Source: Planctomycetota bacterium | GTDB lineage: Bacteria; Planctomycetota; UBA1135; GCA-002686595 | Assembly: GCA_014238415.1 (NCBI GenBank) | Contig: JABABA010000025.1 | Coordinates: 1-64,000, forward strand | Direction of reading: 5' to 3' | Length of the DNA stretch: 64,000 bases | Shown: positions 34,047 to 44,622 of the stretch, piece by piece | How positions within the stretch are numbered: position 1 is the stretch's first letter | Layout of the letters: every line of letters starts with the position of its first letter | Made by a program: the position numbers and the translations under genes | Notes under the pieces: generated by a model | The model's database searches: none | What the model saw: the letters and a program-made list of their open reading frames with translations, nothing else | Told to the model about the DNA's origin: nothing

Positions 34047-34087
34047 CAGCGGGCGGCAGTACCCAGACGAGGGCCTGCCGCCCGCTG
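34047..34087 (+). terminator. Rho-independent-like terminator
   Basis: Perfect 13-bp inverted repeat, CAGCGGGCGGCAG (34047-34059) and CTGCCGCCCGCTG (34075-34087), with an extra CCC/GGG pairing inside the 15-base loop. It is followed by TCGTTTCG. It begins 41 bases after the stop of the lamin-tail gene and precedes the endonuclease gene, so the two are probably separate transcripts. Confidence 0.7.
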
Positions 34088-34239
34088 TCGTTTCGATACT
34101 CTGGGTGCCCCGCCTCACGGGCCTGGAAGCCCTGCTTGGAACCAAAGCCGCCTCCCAATCGTCCAGAAGCGAGAATGCAGGACCCGCCGGTTGAATTCGT
34201 GTCTACGATAGAATCTCTCTCCTGCCCGCTCCCCCTCCA

Positions 34240-35520
34240 ATGATCATCCCCAGCCTCCTACTTCTCTGTTGTGCCTCCCCAGCGGTTCCACAGGCACCTC
34301 CGGGCTACTACGCCACGGTGGATGACTCCAACGCGAACAACCTGCGTGCCACCCTGCACAATGTAATCGACGACCACACGCGCAGGCCCTACACATCAAG
34401 TTCCCTCGATACCTGGGACATTCTGAATCTGGCACAAGAAGATCCCAGCAATTCCAGTCGCATCATCGACGTGTATGGAAACGAGTCCTATGCGAAGGGC
34501 TCTTCGGACTACAACCGCGAACACAGCTGGCCCAAGTCCTACGGCTACCCCATCGATGGCCCGGACAACTATCCCTTCACTGACTGCCACCTGCTGCGCC
34601 TTTCCGATACAGGCTACAACTCGGCCCGCAGCAATCGGCCCTTCCGCCACTGTTCATCCACATGCACCGAATACACAACCGCCGGCGGAGGCTCGGGAAC
34701 CTATCCGGGCAACTCCAACTGGGGTAGCGGTGCCTTCACAAATGGCACCTGGGAGGTTTGGTCTGGACGTCAAGGAGATGTGGCCCGAGGCCTGCTCTAT
34801 GCGGATGTGCGCTACAACGGGGACAGCCATACCTTTACTGGCATCGACGAGCCCGATCTGATCCTGACCAATTCCACCAGTCTGATCAGCCAATCAAACA
34901 CTGGCAACAACGAGGACGTCGCCTACATGGGGCTCCTCTCAGTCCTGCTTCAATGGCACGCGGCGGATCCAGTGGACACTTTTGAAATGAACCGCAACAA
35001 TGTGGTTCATCAGTTACAAGGCAACCGCAACCCCTTCGTCGATCACCCCGAATGGGTCGACTGCCTCTTCGCTTCCAACTGCAGTGGGGCCGGCGGCAGT
35101 GGCGGTTCCAGCGACTACTGCATCCCGGCAGTACCCAACTCCACAGGCCTGCCGGCCATCATTCTGCCAACAGGCAGCTTCGCCGTAGCGGACCAGAACT
35201 TTTCTTTGATTGCAGCCCAATTACCCAGCAATCAGTTCGGCTACTTCCTGGTCAGCGCCACTCAAGCGGCGATTCCCGGACCCGGAGGTTCCCAGGGTAT
35301 GCTCTGCCTGGGAGGCTCTCTTGGCCGCTTCAACACCCAGGTGCAGAACTCCGGACTCTTGGGCACCTTTCAGATCTCCGTAGACCTCAATGCCCTGCCC
35401 CTCAATCCCAACGTGGCAGTACTGCCCGGGGAAACCTGGAACTTTCAGACCTGGTACCGGGACCTGAACCCGGTACCCGCCTCGAACTTCACCCACGCGA
35501 TCGCGGTGACCTTCGAGTAG
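34240..35520 (+). CDS. Secreted endonuclease I (EndA/NucM family) with shared C-terminal module
   Basis: Protein of 426 aa. Seen: a short signal peptide (LLLLCCASPAVPQ), then the endonuclease I domain (about 20-270) with NREHSWPKSYG, the catalytic HNH-like beta-beta-alpha-metal element, and FTDCHLLRLSDTGYNSARSN. The C-terminal module (about 290-426) starts DYCIPAVPNSTG and shows QFGYFLVSATQ, GPGGSQGMLCLGG, GRFNTQVQNSG and GETWNFQTWYRDL..SNFTHAI. Known: this family degrades DNA and RNA non-specifically outside the cell, often to use nucleic acids as a phosphorus source. Start codon ATG 34240, downstream of a terminator. Confidence 0.9.
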   Translation: MIIPSLLLLCCASPAVPQAPPGYYATVDDSNANNLRATLHNVIDDHTRRPYTSSSLDTWDILNLAQEDPSNSSRIIDVYGNESYAKGSSDYNREHSWPKSYGYPIDGPDNYPFTDCHLLRLSDTGYNSARSNRPFRHCSSTCTEYTTAGGGSGTYPGNSNWGSGAFTNGTWEVWSGRQGDVARGLLYADVRYNGDSHTFTGIDEPDLILTNSTSLISQSNTGNNEDVAYMGLLSVLLQWHAADPVDTFEMNRNNVVHQLQGNRNPFVDHPEWVDCLFASNCSGAGGSGGSSDYCIPAVPNSTGLPAIILPTGSFAVADQNFSLIAAQLPSNQFGYFLVSATQAAIPGPGGSQGMLCLGGSLGRFNTQVQNSGLLGTFQISVDLNALPLNPNVAVLPGETWNFQTWYRDLNPVPASNFTHAIAVTFE

Positions 35521-35577
35521 ACCGTCGAGAGCAGTTGCCAGGGGCGAGTGGCCCGCTGGAGCCGTACACTCCTCCCC

Positions 35578-38292
35578 ATGGGAAGAGTGTTTTTGTTTGA
35601 CGGTACAGCGATGGCCTACCGGGCCCACTTCGCCATGGCCCGCTCCGGGTTGACCACTAGCGATGGACGCCCCACGGGGGCGGTCTATGGCTTCACCGCA
35701 AGTCTGCGCCGGATCCTGCGGGAAGAGAAACCCGATCTGGTGGCGGTGGCTCTCGACCCAAAGGGGCCCACGTTCCGCCACAAGCAATTCAGCGACTACA
35801 AGGCCACGCGCCAGAAGGCCCCCGAAGAGATGATCGACCAACTCGACGACATACGCGAGGTGGTGCGCGCCCACGGGGTACCGATCTTTGAGGTGCCTGG
35901 ATTTGAAGCGGACGATGTAATCGGAACCCTGACGCGCCAGGCGGAAGCGGCCGGGCACGAAGTCATGATTGTCACCGGGGACAAGGATCTGATGCAGTTG
36001 GTGGGGCCCAGAGTCCAGCTCTACAACATCTTCAAACCGGGCGTGGACCTGGTCATCGAAGACATCGATGCGGTCAATGAGAAATTCGGCACAACTCCCG
36101 ATCATGTGATCGATGTGCTGGCGATCATGGGCGATTCCTCAGACAACATACCCGGCGTCAAAGGCATCGGAGTGGTGGGCGCCAAGAAACTCATCCAAGA
36201 GTTCGGGACCGTGGCCGGTGTGCTTGAGAACCTTGACCAGATCAAAGGCAAAAACAAAGAGCGCATCGAAGAACAGCAAGACATGCTGCTGCTTTCACAC
36301 GAGCTGGTAACCATCGATACAGAAGTCCCCCTGGACCCGGGCTTTGAATCGATCCAGACACCCGCCCCCAACAAGGTAGAACTGCTGGGCGTCTTTCAGG
36401 CACTGGACTTCCGCAACATGGCTCAAGAGCTGAGCGAAGACTCAGAACGGCAGGCCATTGATCTGGACTACATCACCGTGCGTGATGCTGATGACCTCAA
36501 GGCCATGCTCGATGAGCTGCGCGCAGCAGAGACCTTTTCCTTCGACACCGAAACCACCGGCCTGAAAGCTCTTGAGGTCTCCTTGGTGGGTGCTTCCTTC
36601 AGCGCCAAGTCGGGGCGCGCCTTTTATGTGCCCTTCAATGCAAGCCCCGAGGTTCTTCCCGCTGGACCAGGGGCCCTGCTTGATGCCCTGCGCCCCCTAC
36701 TGGAAGATCGCGACCTGAAGCCCGTAGCCCAGAACTGGAAGTACGACGCTCTGGTCCTCGGTGCCCAGGGAATCGATCTCGCGCCCCCCCACTTCGACAC
36801 CATGGTGGCCAGCTTCACCGTGGCGGGCTCCACCCGACGGCACAACTTGGACAGCCTGGCGCTTTCCTACTTCGGCCTGCAGAAGATCCCAACCAGCGCG
36901 ATCATCGGCAAGGGCAAGAATCAGGTCACCATGGCCGAGGTCATGGTGGAGCAGGTGGCGGAGTACGCCTGCGAAGACGCGGATGTGACCTTCCGGCTTT
37001 ATTCAGAGTTGGCCGCGGAGATCGAGGAGAGTGGCAACCGCGCCCTTTTCTATGACCTGGAGATGCCCCTTGTAAGTGTACTTGTGGCAATGGAGCGACG
37101 GGGCATCAGACTCGATGTGCCCAAAGTCGAAGCCATGTCCCGGGGACTGGAAGGGGAAATCGAAATCCTCCTGGGCCAGATCCGAGAACTGGCCCAGACA
37201 CCCGACCTGAATCCTGGCAGCACCAAGGCCCTTGGCCGGGTGATGTTCGAGGAACTCTGCATTCAAGACAACACCGGGGTCAAACGGGTGCGCAAGACCA
37301 AGACCGGATACGCCACCGACCACGACACCCTGACCCAGTCCTACGGGGATGTGGAAATCGTCCAGAGACTCCTCAGTTGGCGCGAACTCTCCAAGCTCAA
37401 GAACACCTACGTGGACGCCTTGCCCCGCAGCGTAAACCCGAGTACCGGCCGCATCCACTGCTCCTTCAGCCAGATCGCCGCAGCCACGGGACGCCTGGCT
37501 TCCTCCGACCCCAACCTGCAGAACATCCCCGTGCGCACCGAACGGGGCCGCAAGCTGCGCGAGTGTTTTATCCCTCGCGAGCCCGACGAACACGGCCCCT
37601 GGATCCTTCTGGCCGCAGACTATTCCCAAGTGGAACTCCGCATCATGGCCCACCTGGCTCAGGATCCAGAAATGATCGCCGCCTTCGAGCGCGGTGACGA
37701 CATCCACGCGGCCACTGCCAGTCACATTTTTGGGGTTGATGCCAGCGAGGTGGATCGAGCCATGCGCTCCCAGGCCAAGGCAATCAACTTCGGCCTGCTC
37801 TATGGAATGGGCCCCCAGCGTCTGGCCCGAGAAACCGGTTTGACCCTGAACGAAGCCAAGGGCTTCATTGAACGCTATTTCGCCGCCTTCCCCTTGGTCC
37901 GCAACTGGCTTGACAAGACCTTGGAGGATGCTCAAGAAGCCGGCTATGTGACCACTCTTTCCGGCCGTAAACGCCCCCTTCCGGACCTACAGTCCAAGAA
38001 CCGCATGGCCCAGGTCAACGCGGAAAACGCAGCGGTCAACACCCCCGTACAGGGTTCGGCGGCGGACATCATCAAGCGCGCCATGATCGACCTGGAAGAG
38101 GCCTTGGCGGCCTCGGACCTGCAATCCCAGGTGTTGCTGCAGGTACACGATGAACTGGTACTCGAACTGCCGGAAAGGGAACTCACCGCCACCAAGGCCT
38201 TGGTCAAGCAAGCCATGGAGGGCGCAGCAGATCTCAGCGTACCGCTGGTGGTCGAGTTCGGTCACGGCAAGAACTGGCTCGAAGCGCACTAG
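35578..38292 (+). CDS. polA: DNA polymerase I
   Basis: Replication and repair polymerase of 904 aa; the start is ATG 35578 (MGRVFLFDGTAMAYRAHFAM), since the GTG at 35548 adds unconserved residues. Seen: a 5'-3' exonuclease (about 1-290) with FEADDVIGTL, VTGDKDLMQL and GDSSDNIPGVKGIG; a 3'-5' proofreading domain (about 300-480) with intact SFDTETTGL; and the polymerase domain with TGRLASSDPNLQNIP, LLAADYSQVELRIMAHL, RSQAKAINFGLLYGMG and QVHDELVLELPE. All three activities look functional. The gene stands alone, with the convergent tail-module gene ending 178 bases away. Confidence 0.97.
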   Translation: MGRVFLFDGTAMAYRAHFAMARSGLTTSDGRPTGAVYGFTASLRRILREEKPDLVAVALDPKGPTFRHKQFSDYKATRQKAPEEMIDQLDDIREVVRAHGVPIFEVPGFEADDVIGTLTRQAEAAGHEVMIVTGDKDLMQLVGPRVQLYNIFKPGVDLVIEDIDAVNEKFGTTPDHVIDVLAIMGDSSDNIPGVKGIGVVGAKKLIQEFGTVAGVLENLDQIKGKNKERIEEQQDMLLLSHELVTIDTEVPLDPGFESIQTPAPNKVELLGVFQALDFRNMAQELSEDSERQAIDLDYITVRDADDLKAMLDELRAAETFSFDTETTGLKALEVSLVGASFSAKSGRAFYVPFNASPEVLPAGPGALLDALRPLLEDRDLKPVAQNWKYDALVLGAQGIDLAPPHFDTMVASFTVAGSTRRHNLDSLALSYFGLQKIPTSAIIGKGKNQVTMAEVMVEQVAEYACEDADVTFRLYSELAAEIEESGNRALFYDLEMPLVSVLVAMERRGIRLDVPKVEAMSRGLEGEIEILLGQIRELAQTPDLNPGSTKALGRVMFEELCIQDNTGVKRVRKTKTGYATDHDTLTQSYGDVEIVQRLLSWRELSKLKNTYVDALPRSVNPSTGRIHCSFSQIAAATGRLASSDPNLQNIPVRTERGRKLRECFIPREPDEHGPWILLAADYSQVELRIMAHLAQDPEMIAAFERGDDIHAATASHIFGVDASEVDRAMRSQAKAINFGLLYGMGPQRLARETGLTLNEAKGFIERYFAAFPLVRNWLDKTLEDAQEAGYVTTLSGRKRPLPDLQSKNRMAQVNAENAAVNTPVQGSAADIIKRAMIDLEEALAASDLQSQVLLQVHDELVLELPERELTATKALVKQAMEGAADLSVPLVVEFGHGKNWLEAH

Positions 38293-38469
38293 CCGCCGCC
38301 TGGCACTGGCCCAGGCCACGAGTAGTCACCACCTGTCAAACGCAGTCCGCTGCCAGAGGCGTAACTACCAACAGAAGTGCGACCTCTGGGGCACGAGGCA
38401 GGGTCCTTGGAATAAAACCCCCCTCTCCATCCACCCGGACACAAGTAAACGGGCAGCGGTACTTTCCAG

Positions 38470-40068
38470 TCAATAGAACTGCACGACCAGCGCATCCGAG
38501 AAGTTGGAAGCGTTGCCTTGATCTCGGTGCCAGAGCTGAAATGCCCAGGTCGATCCCGGCAAGATGACTCCCCCGGGAGGACTGGGAGCCGCAGCGGGCA
38601 GGTCAAAGCCGGTGATCACGCTGGAAGTTCCAGACAGATTCTGGAAAGTGCCAGACGCGTCAAAACGACCCAGGGAGTTGAGCGAAGGACCCGCCACACT
38701 GTTGTAGCGCCCAATTGGCGCCTTCAGGCAAAGGAACCCCTGACTCACGGCCAGACCCGGTTCCTCCAGGCCGGCAGACATGAGGAAATAGCCAAATTGC
38801 AGAGGCGGACCCTGTCGGGCTTCCAGGTGGAACAACCCCGGACCTGAGAAGTCCGACTGCCCCAGGGTGGTGGACTGCCCGCTGCTGTTGGGAGCGGCGG
38901 GTGCACAGAACAAGTCGCCATTGCCAGGCACACCGCGCCAGGAAGAGGCCACCAGACCCCCTGCGGAACTGGACAGGGCAACAGAGTGAATCACGTTTCC
39001 TGTCTGGTTGTCGATCACCAGGCCCCTTGGAGGACCGCTGACACCAATGAACGAATAGGCACTGTCCGGGGAAAGGGAAAGAGCATTGGCGTCCGAGAAC
39101 TGCCCTGAACCAACACCAAACTCCGTGAAACTCCACTGATCAGGCGTCACCCCGAAATCCAAGCGTCCGATCCAACCATGTTGGGAACTGTGACCCGCGC
39201 CGCATACGATCGCTTCATTGGAGCCGGGCAGAAGTCGAATCCGGTGCCCGATTCCCAGGGGAATGCTGATGTGCTGCATCCCTGGCATGGCCGGATCCGC
39301 ATCCACCCAAGCCCCGGCCAGCAGATCGTAACGCACAAGAAAGGTCTCAACGCTCGCGGCCAGAACCACCGTAACCATCGACTCGTCAGCGTTGATTGCA
39401 ACCGAAGTACCGATCGCAAGACCGGGCGTCCCGGAGGTGGAAGGGGTACTGATCGCGGTCATGTACCCGGGGCTGGAGGGATCTGTGTCATAGACCGCCA
39501 ATGTTCCATTGAACAAAGCAGGGACTGCCACCGCGATTCGGCCAGGAGGAGACAGGTTCCAGCGCTCGATCAAACCCAAGGCCAGCAACGGCCCGCTGCT
39601 TGCGACCACTTGCCCGTATGTGCCGCTACTGGGGTTCCCATCTACCACCTGCAGATCAAAGCCGGAGCCCGTGTTGACCATTGCAAGATATCTCTGATGC
39701 CACGGGTCAACAACCAGGCCATAGGGACTCCCCATGAAGCTTGTCAGAAGGGTGAACCCCATTCCCAGACCAGGAGGCGTCCCCACGGACAGAGTGTCAT
39801 CTAGAGATGACAAGGCCAGCAATTGCTGGCCGCCATGGGCAAAGCTGGCTCCAAAACAGTTGTTGGTGGCAACGTCTGCGCCCGAGTCAATCAACGTTCC
39901 TGTGGCAGGGTCGATCAACCACCATGGATCCGCACCGCCAGAAGTGGAAGACCCAAGGAAAATCGCCTGATGGGATCCTTGAGCAAATCCTGGCGAGAGC
40001 AGGGCACCAACCAGCAGGACAGGAGCCATGAAATGAGCAGCGGCGTTCAGCAGGAATTGTCGAGACAT
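38470..40068 (-). CDS. Secreted beta-propeller-like protein with shared C-terminal module
   Basis: Protein of 532 aa. Seen: a signal peptide (about 1-30; LLVGALLSPGFAQG), then about 360 residues of beta-propeller-like sequence with repeated short motifs such as YGLVVDPWHQRYLAMV, SVAINADESMVTVVL and ALSLSPDSAYSFIGV, reminiscent of YncE/lactonase-type propellers. The tail module follows (about 395-532), from CAPAAPNSSG through LQFGYFLMSAG to GSTWAFQLWHRDQ..SNFSDALVVQFY. No active site is recognisable. Exported; function unknown. Confidence 0.7.
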   Translation of the reverse strand: MSRQFLLNAAAHFMAPVLLVGALLSPGFAQGSHQAIFLGSSTSGGADPWWLIDPATGTLIDSGADVATNNCFGASFAHGGQQLLALSSLDDTLSVGTPPGLGMGFTLLTSFMGSPYGLVVDPWHQRYLAMVNTGSGFDLQVVDGNPSSGTYGQVVASSGPLLALGLIERWNLSPPGRIAVAVPALFNGTLAVYDTDPSSPGYMTAISTPSTSGTPGLAIGTSVAINADESMVTVVLAASVETFLVRYDLLAGAWVDADPAMPGMQHISIPLGIGHRIRLLPGSNEAIVCGAGHSSQHGWIGRLDFGVTPDQWSFTEFGVGSGQFSDANALSLSPDSAYSFIGVSGPPRGLVIDNQTGNVIHSVALSSSAGGLVASSWRGVPGNGDLFCAPAAPNSSGQSTTLGQSDFSGPGLFHLEARQGPPLQFGYFLMSAGLEEPGLAVSQGFLCLKAPIGRYNSVAGPSLNSLGRFDASGTFQNLSGTSSVITGFDLPAAAPSPPGGVILPGSTWAFQLWHRDQGNASNFSDALVVQFY

Positions 40069-40249
40069 GATCAGGTCCTTTGGTTTGAACCCAATTGAAT
40101 TCAGGGTTCTGGCTTGAGAGGGGAGCCCGTGATCATGCTACCGGAACTCAACAAAAACTGCAGAAAGCCATTGGAGGGCCACCCTGTTGGGGACTGTTAC
40201 CCACGACGCATGCGATGGCTCTCCACACAGAGCGAACCAGAAGAGCCCT

Positions 40250-41698
40250 CTAGGCCAGGATGCCGTTGACCACCCGAGCCCCTTCAACCCCCGTCAGGCG
40301 CTGGTCCAACCCCTGGTAGGGATAAGTGAAACGCTGATGGTCGATGCCCAGCTGTTGCAGGATGGTAGCGTTGAGGTCGTTGATGTGCACAGGATCGCGA
40401 GTGATGTTGTAGGAGAAATCATCGGTCTCACCGTGCTCATGACCTGCGCGAACGCCCGCACCGGCGATCCATGTGCTGAAGCAGCGCCCATGGTGGTCGC
40501 GGCCATGATTGGTCTTGGTCAGATTGCCCTGGGAGTAGATAGTGCGGCCAAATTCACCCCCCCAGATCAAGAGCGTGTCATCCAAGAGGCCCCGTCGCTT
40601 GAGGTCCACCAACAGAGCCGCTGAGGCCTGATCCGTATCCTTGCACTGACCTCGGATTTCTCGCGGCAGATTGTTGTGACCATCCCAGCCGCGATGGAAC
40701 AACTGAATGAAGCGCACATCACGCTCAGCCATGCGCCGGGCCAGCACGCAGTTGGCGGCGTATGTGCCGGGCTTTCGAGCCTCTTCACCGTAGAGCTCGA
40801 AGGTAGAATCGGGCTCGTCCGAAAGGTCCATCAAGTCTGGTACGGAAGTTTGCATGCGGTAAGCCATCTCGTACTGACTGATGCGCGCTTCAATTTCCGG
40901 GTCGTTGGTTTGCGCCAATTTGGCGCGGTTGATGCGCTCGATTCCGTCGAGCATGCGCCGGCGGGTAGCGGGGTCGATGCCCTCAGGGTTGGCAAGGTAC
41001 AAGACAGGATCCGCGCCACTGCGGAACTTGACGCCCTGATGCTGGGACGGCAAGAAGCCCGAGCCCCAGAGACGCGCGTAAAGGGCTTGAAGATTGCCCT
41101 TCCCACGAGAAATCATGACCACATAATCAGGCAGATTGCGGTTCATGCTACCCAGGCCGTAACTCAGCCAAGAACCCATGCTGGCCTTGCCGGGTTGTTG
41201 GCTGCCCGTGTTGATGTAGGTGATCGCCGGATCGTGGTTGATGGCCTCGGTATTCATGGACTTGATCAGACAGATCTCGTCAACGATTTTGGCCGTGTGA
41301 GGCAAGAGTTCACTGACCCAGGTCTGATGTCTTCCATGACGCTTGAACTCGAACATGGGAGCCACGCAGGGGAATGTGCTCTGGCCGCTGGTCATGGTGG
41401 TCAAGCGCTGACCCCGGCGTATGGACTCAGGCAACTCCTGGCCGTGGAACTCCTGCATGGCGGGCTTGTAATCAAACAAGTCGATTTGCGATGGCCCTCC
41501 GCTCATGAACAAGTAGATCACCCGCTTGGCACGCGGAGCGTAATGGGGCACGGTCTTGAAACGGTCCCCGGCGGTGGCAGTCGCAAGCACGTTCTCACCA
41601 AGAAGCGACGAAAGCGCCAGAGCGCCGAGGCCCGTGGTGCTGCGCCCGAGCAGATTCCGACGGGTGCACAATCGCCTGTGATTGAAAAGTGGGTCCAT
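40250..41698 (-). CDS. DUF1501 family exported protein
   Basis: Protein of 482 aa from ATG 41698; a GTG at 41704 overlaps the upstream stop and is the alternative. Seen: a twin-arginine signal with Arg13-Arg14 in [24 protein letters not shown], then the DUF1501 domain starting [21 protein letters not shown], with [11 protein letters not shown] and [20 protein letters not shown] near the end, which resemble alkaline-phosphatase/sulfatase-fold metal sites. Known: DUF1501 genes are multiplied in planctomycetes and nearly always follow a PSD1/DUF1549-DUF1553 gene, as here. The biochemical role is not established. It is presumably folded in the cytoplasm and exported by Tat with its partner. Confidence 0.92.
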   Translation of the reverse strand: MDPLFNHRRLCTRRNLLGRSTTGLGALALSSLLGENVLATATAGDRFKTVPHYAPRAKRVIYLFMSGGPSQIDLFDYKPAMQEFHGQELPESIRRGQRLTTMTSGQSTFPCVAPMFEFKRHGRHQTWVSELLPHTAKIVDEICLIKSMNTEAINHDPAITYINTGSQQPGKASMGSWLSYGLGSMNRNLPDYVVMISRGKGNLQALYARLWGSGFLPSQHQGVKFRSGADPVLYLANPEGIDPATRRRMLDGIERINRAKLAQTNDPEIEARISQYEMAYRMQTSVPDLMDLSDEPDSTFELYGEEARKPGTYAANCVLARRMAERDVRFIQLFHRGWDGHNNLPREIRGQCKDTDQASAALLVDLKRRGLLDDTLLIWGGEFGRTIYSQGNLTKTNHGRDHHGRCFSTWIAGAGVRAGHEHGETDDFSYNITRDPVHINDLNATILQQLGIDHQRFTYPYQGLDQRLTGVEGARVVNGILA

Positions 41699-41700
41699 TA

Positions 41701-44622
41701 TCACTCGCGGGTCAGGGTCTCATCCAAGTTCTGAATCATTGATGCCACCACCGTCCAGGCCGCGTGTTCGGCCGGGTTGAGCGTCTCATCCAGAGAGCTG
41801 TCCCCCAGAGAGAGCAATGCTTGAGCCGACTCGGGATCAGCTTCGAAGACCTTGAGCTGAGCTGCATAGGTCATCTGCATGACCTCGCGCCTCAATTGGT
41901 CGGCTGGGTGCGCCGTACAGAGCATGAAGGCCAGGTTCAGACGGGAATCAAAGTCATTCTCGGCCAAGATAACCCGCTGAGCAAGATTACGCGCTGCCTC
42001 CACGTATTGCACATCGTTCAAACTCACAAGCGCCTGCAAAGGAGTATTGGTGCGCTGGCGTTGGACCACGCAGACATCCCTAGTAGGTGTGTCAAAAGCT
42101 GTCATGCCCGGATGGGGAGCGGAACGCTTCCAATAAATGTACATGGACTTGCGATAGAGCTTCTCGCCGCTGTCGCGAACAAAGCGCAGTCCCCCGTCCA
42201 AGGACACCTCGTTCCAAAGACCCTTGGGCTGGTAGGGTTTGACGCCGGGCCCCCCCACCTGATCCACAAGCAGGCCACTCACGCTGAGAGCCTGGTCCCG
42301 AATGAACTCAGCGTTCAATCTGAAACGACTTGCTCGGCCCAATAATTGATTGTCGGGATCCCACGCAAGAGCTTCCGGCTTGATCCTGGAAGATTGGCGA
42401 TAGGTAGCGCTCGTGACCATCTGCTTTAGAGAATGCTTCACATTCCAGCCACTTTGAATGAAATCCAAAGCCAGCCAGTCAAGCAACGCGGGGTGGCTGG
42501 GGCGCGTCCCTTGAGACCCAAAATCCATCACCGAGGAAACAAGGCCGCGCCCAAAGAGCATGGTCCAATAGCGGTTGACCGTAACCCGTGCGGTAAGGGG
42601 ATGATCTGGATCCATCAACCAACGGGCCAGGCCCAAGCGGTTCTCAGGCTGTCCTGATCGCGCAGGGAAAATGTGCTCGGGAACCTGTGGCTCCACTGGC
42701 TGATCCATGCGCGGACCATCATACTGCCCACGCGCCAACACATAGGTCTGGCGGCCCTTGGGAAGGTCGTCCATGATCATCACCGTGGGCACGCTGGCGT
42801 TGACTTTGCCCTGTTCCCTCATGATCGCTTCACGGGCCTCGACCTTTTCCTTACCTGGAGGCCAGATGGCTCGAATGAAGTAGCTCTTGAGAGCCTCTTG
42901 GGCAACGGTATCGCGCGCAGCAACTTCAAGCCCCAGGGCCTCCACCACCCCTTCGGGCAGGCCGCTGCCAAGCATCTCGAACGCGTAGCCGCTGGCTCCC
43001 CCGCCGTTCACGATCTTCAACAGCAACTGGCTCTTGCCTTCGGGCAGGGACAGACTGACCTGATCCTGGTTCAAGGCAGCGCCCCGGCCAACGTCATTGG
43101 CAAAGACCGCCGCACCATTGAGAAAGACCTTGATGCTGTCGTCACTTCCCAGGGACAGCTTCACGGATTGAGCGCACTCGCTTTCAATTGAACGAAACAG
43201 GTACTGTGCGGAATTGTTTGGCAGGTTCAGAGGGTGGACCTGACCGTCCTTGTCAGTAGCCCGGGACTGCCAACTGAGGCCGGCCACCTCTTGAGTCACA
43301 TCGACCTGGATCGCCTCAGGCCCATGGTCGGTGTTGTAGGCAAAGGGCTTGCCCTTACCACCAAAAGGACCCAGTGAATACCATGGCCCCAACCTGGGAC
43401 GCTTGCTCTTCAGCAGCGCGTCACGCTCGGACCTGCTCCAAGCGTCGAGTTCTTCAGCAGGGGGTTGAGCTTCGGCCAAGAACAATTCTGCCAACCGCAG
43501 AGACTCGGCCAGGGAATCCAACAACACTGCTTGATCGCTTGTTGGGATCGAGACCAACGGCCTCTCGTTGCCGCTGCGCGTCTGAAAACCCTTCTCCACG
43601 CTCTGGTTGAAGTAAGCGTAGAACGAATAGTAATCCTTCATGGTGAAGGGGTCGTACTTGTGATCGTGGCACTGTGCACACTCGACGCTCAGGCCAAGCC
43701 ACACATTGCCCGTGGTCTTGACCCGATCGACCATGTACTTGACCCGCAACTCTTCGTCGATAGCCCCCCCCTCGTCTGAGGTTGGCGTGTTTCGGTGAAA
43801 TCCCGAGGCCACCAACTGCTCGAGACTCGGGTCGGGCAATAGATCTCCTGCAAGCTGTTCAATGGTGAACTGATCGAAGGGCATGTTCTGGTTGTAAGCC
43901 TTGATGACCCAATCCCGCCAAGGCCACATATCCCGCGGACCATCCGCATGATGGACGGAGGTGTCGCCATAACGGGCGGCATCCATCCAGGCCAGAGCCA
44001 TGCGCTCCCCAAAGGCCGGGCTGGCGAGCAGGCGATCCACCAGCCGCTCGTAGGCCATCGGACTGGCATCCTCCATAAAAGCCACCACTGCTTCCGGTGT
44101 CGGAGGCACACCGCAAAGATCGAAGGAGAGGCGCCGAATCAAAGTGGCCCGGTCTGCTTCGGGAGATTGTTCGACTCCCTGGCGCTGAAGTTGTTCGTTG
44201 ACAAAACCATCAATGGGATTGCGTGCCCACTCCTGATCGCCGGCAGCGTCAGGTGGCTGACTGGTCAAGGGCAGAAAAGCCCAATGCTGCTGATACACCG
44301 CCCCTTCCTTCACCCAGCGGGTGAGGAGTTCGATCTCAGAAGAAGTGAGATCATCCGCTTCCTCGGGCGGCGGCATGCGCTTGAGAGGATCCACATGACT
44401 GATGCGCTGGATCAACTCGCTGCTGGCGGGATCCCCGGGCACCAGAACACCGCGTTCCGCCCCCACAATCTGACCCAAGTCCAATCGCAGATCGTTCTTG
44501 CGCGTGCCCTCGTCGGGCCCGTGACAGACAAAGCAATGCGATGACAAGATCGGCTGAATGTCACGGCTGAAATCAACAGGAACATCCCCGCAGGGGACTG
44601 CCAGAACGAGAATCATAAACAT
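41701..44622 (-). CDS. PSD1 protein: planctomycete cytochrome c (PSCyt1) + DUF1549 + DUF1553
   Basis: Exported protein of 973 aa from ATG 44622; a TTG at 44628 is in frame. Seen: a short hydrophobic leader; a PSCyt1 domain with heme-binding CFVCH (Cys30, Cys33, His34); DUF1549/PSCyt2 (about 130-340) with [22 protein letters not shown] and [13 protein letters not shown], which contains a second CxxCH; a carbohydrate-binding-like middle (about 400-570); and DUF1553 (about 680-940) with [23 protein letters not shown] and [11 protein letters not shown]. Known: such proteins pair with DUF1501 in planctomycetes and are linked to complex-polysaccharide use. The stop lies 2 bases before the DUF1501 ATG, so the pair is one operon. 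A perfect palindrome lies 112 bases upstream. Confidence 0.93.
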   Translation of the reverse strand: MFMILVLAVPCGDVPVDFSRDIQPILSSHCFVCHGPDEGTRKNDLRLDLGQIVGAERGVLVPGDPASSELIQRISHVDPLKRMPPPEEADDLTSSEIELLTRWVKEGAVYQQHWAFLPLTSQPPDAAGDQEWARNPIDGFVNEQLQRQGVEQSPEADRATLIRRLSFDLCGVPPTPEAVVAFMEDASPMAYERLVDRLLASPAFGERMALAWMDAARYGDTSVHHADGPRDMWPWRDWVIKAYNQNMPFDQFTIEQLAGDLLPDPSLEQLVASGFHRNTPTSDEGGAIDEELRVKYMVDRVKTTGNVWLGLSVECAQCHDHKYDPFTMKDYYSFYAYFNQSVEKGFQTRSGNERPLVSIPTSDQAVLLDSLAESLRLAELFLAEAQPPAEELDAWSRSERDALLKSKRPRLGPWYSLGPFGGKGKPFAYNTDHGPEAIQVDVTQEVAGLSWQSRATDKDGQVHPLNLPNNSAQYLFRSIESECAQSVKLSLGSDDSIKVFLNGAAVFANDVGRGAALNQDQVSLSLPEGKSQLLLKIVNGGGASGYAFEMLGSGLPEGVVEALGLEVAARDTVAQEALKSYFIRAIWPPGKEKVEAREAIMREQGKVNASVPTVMIMDDLPKGRQTYVLARGQYDGPRMDQPVEPQVPEHIFPARSGQPENRLGLARWLMDPDHPLTARVTVNRYWTMLFGRGLVSSVMDFGSQGTRPSHPALLDWLALDFIQSGWNVKHSLKQMVTSATYRQSSRIKPEALAWDPDNQLLGRASRFRLNAEFIRDQALSVSGLLVDQVGGPGVKPYQPKGLWNEVSLDGGLRFVRDSGEKLYRKSMYIYWKRSAPHPGMTAFDTPTRDVCVVQRQRTNTPLQALVSLNDVQYVEAARNLAQRVILAENDFDSRLNLAFMLCTAHPADQLRREVMQMTYAAQLKVFEADPESAQALLSLGDSSLDETLNPAEHAAWTVVASMIQNLDETLTRE

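Noticed and set aside
6631..40068. Shared tail module as a known T9SS or PEP-CTERM sorting signal
   Set aside because: The tail is about 130 aa and lacks both the PEP-TM-basic pattern and the T9SS type A/B motifs, so a new label was not forced.
40676..41734. A 352-codon frame antisense to the DUF1501 gene
   Set aside because: No domain, no signal, and it lies entirely over a well-supported gene and its upstream junction.
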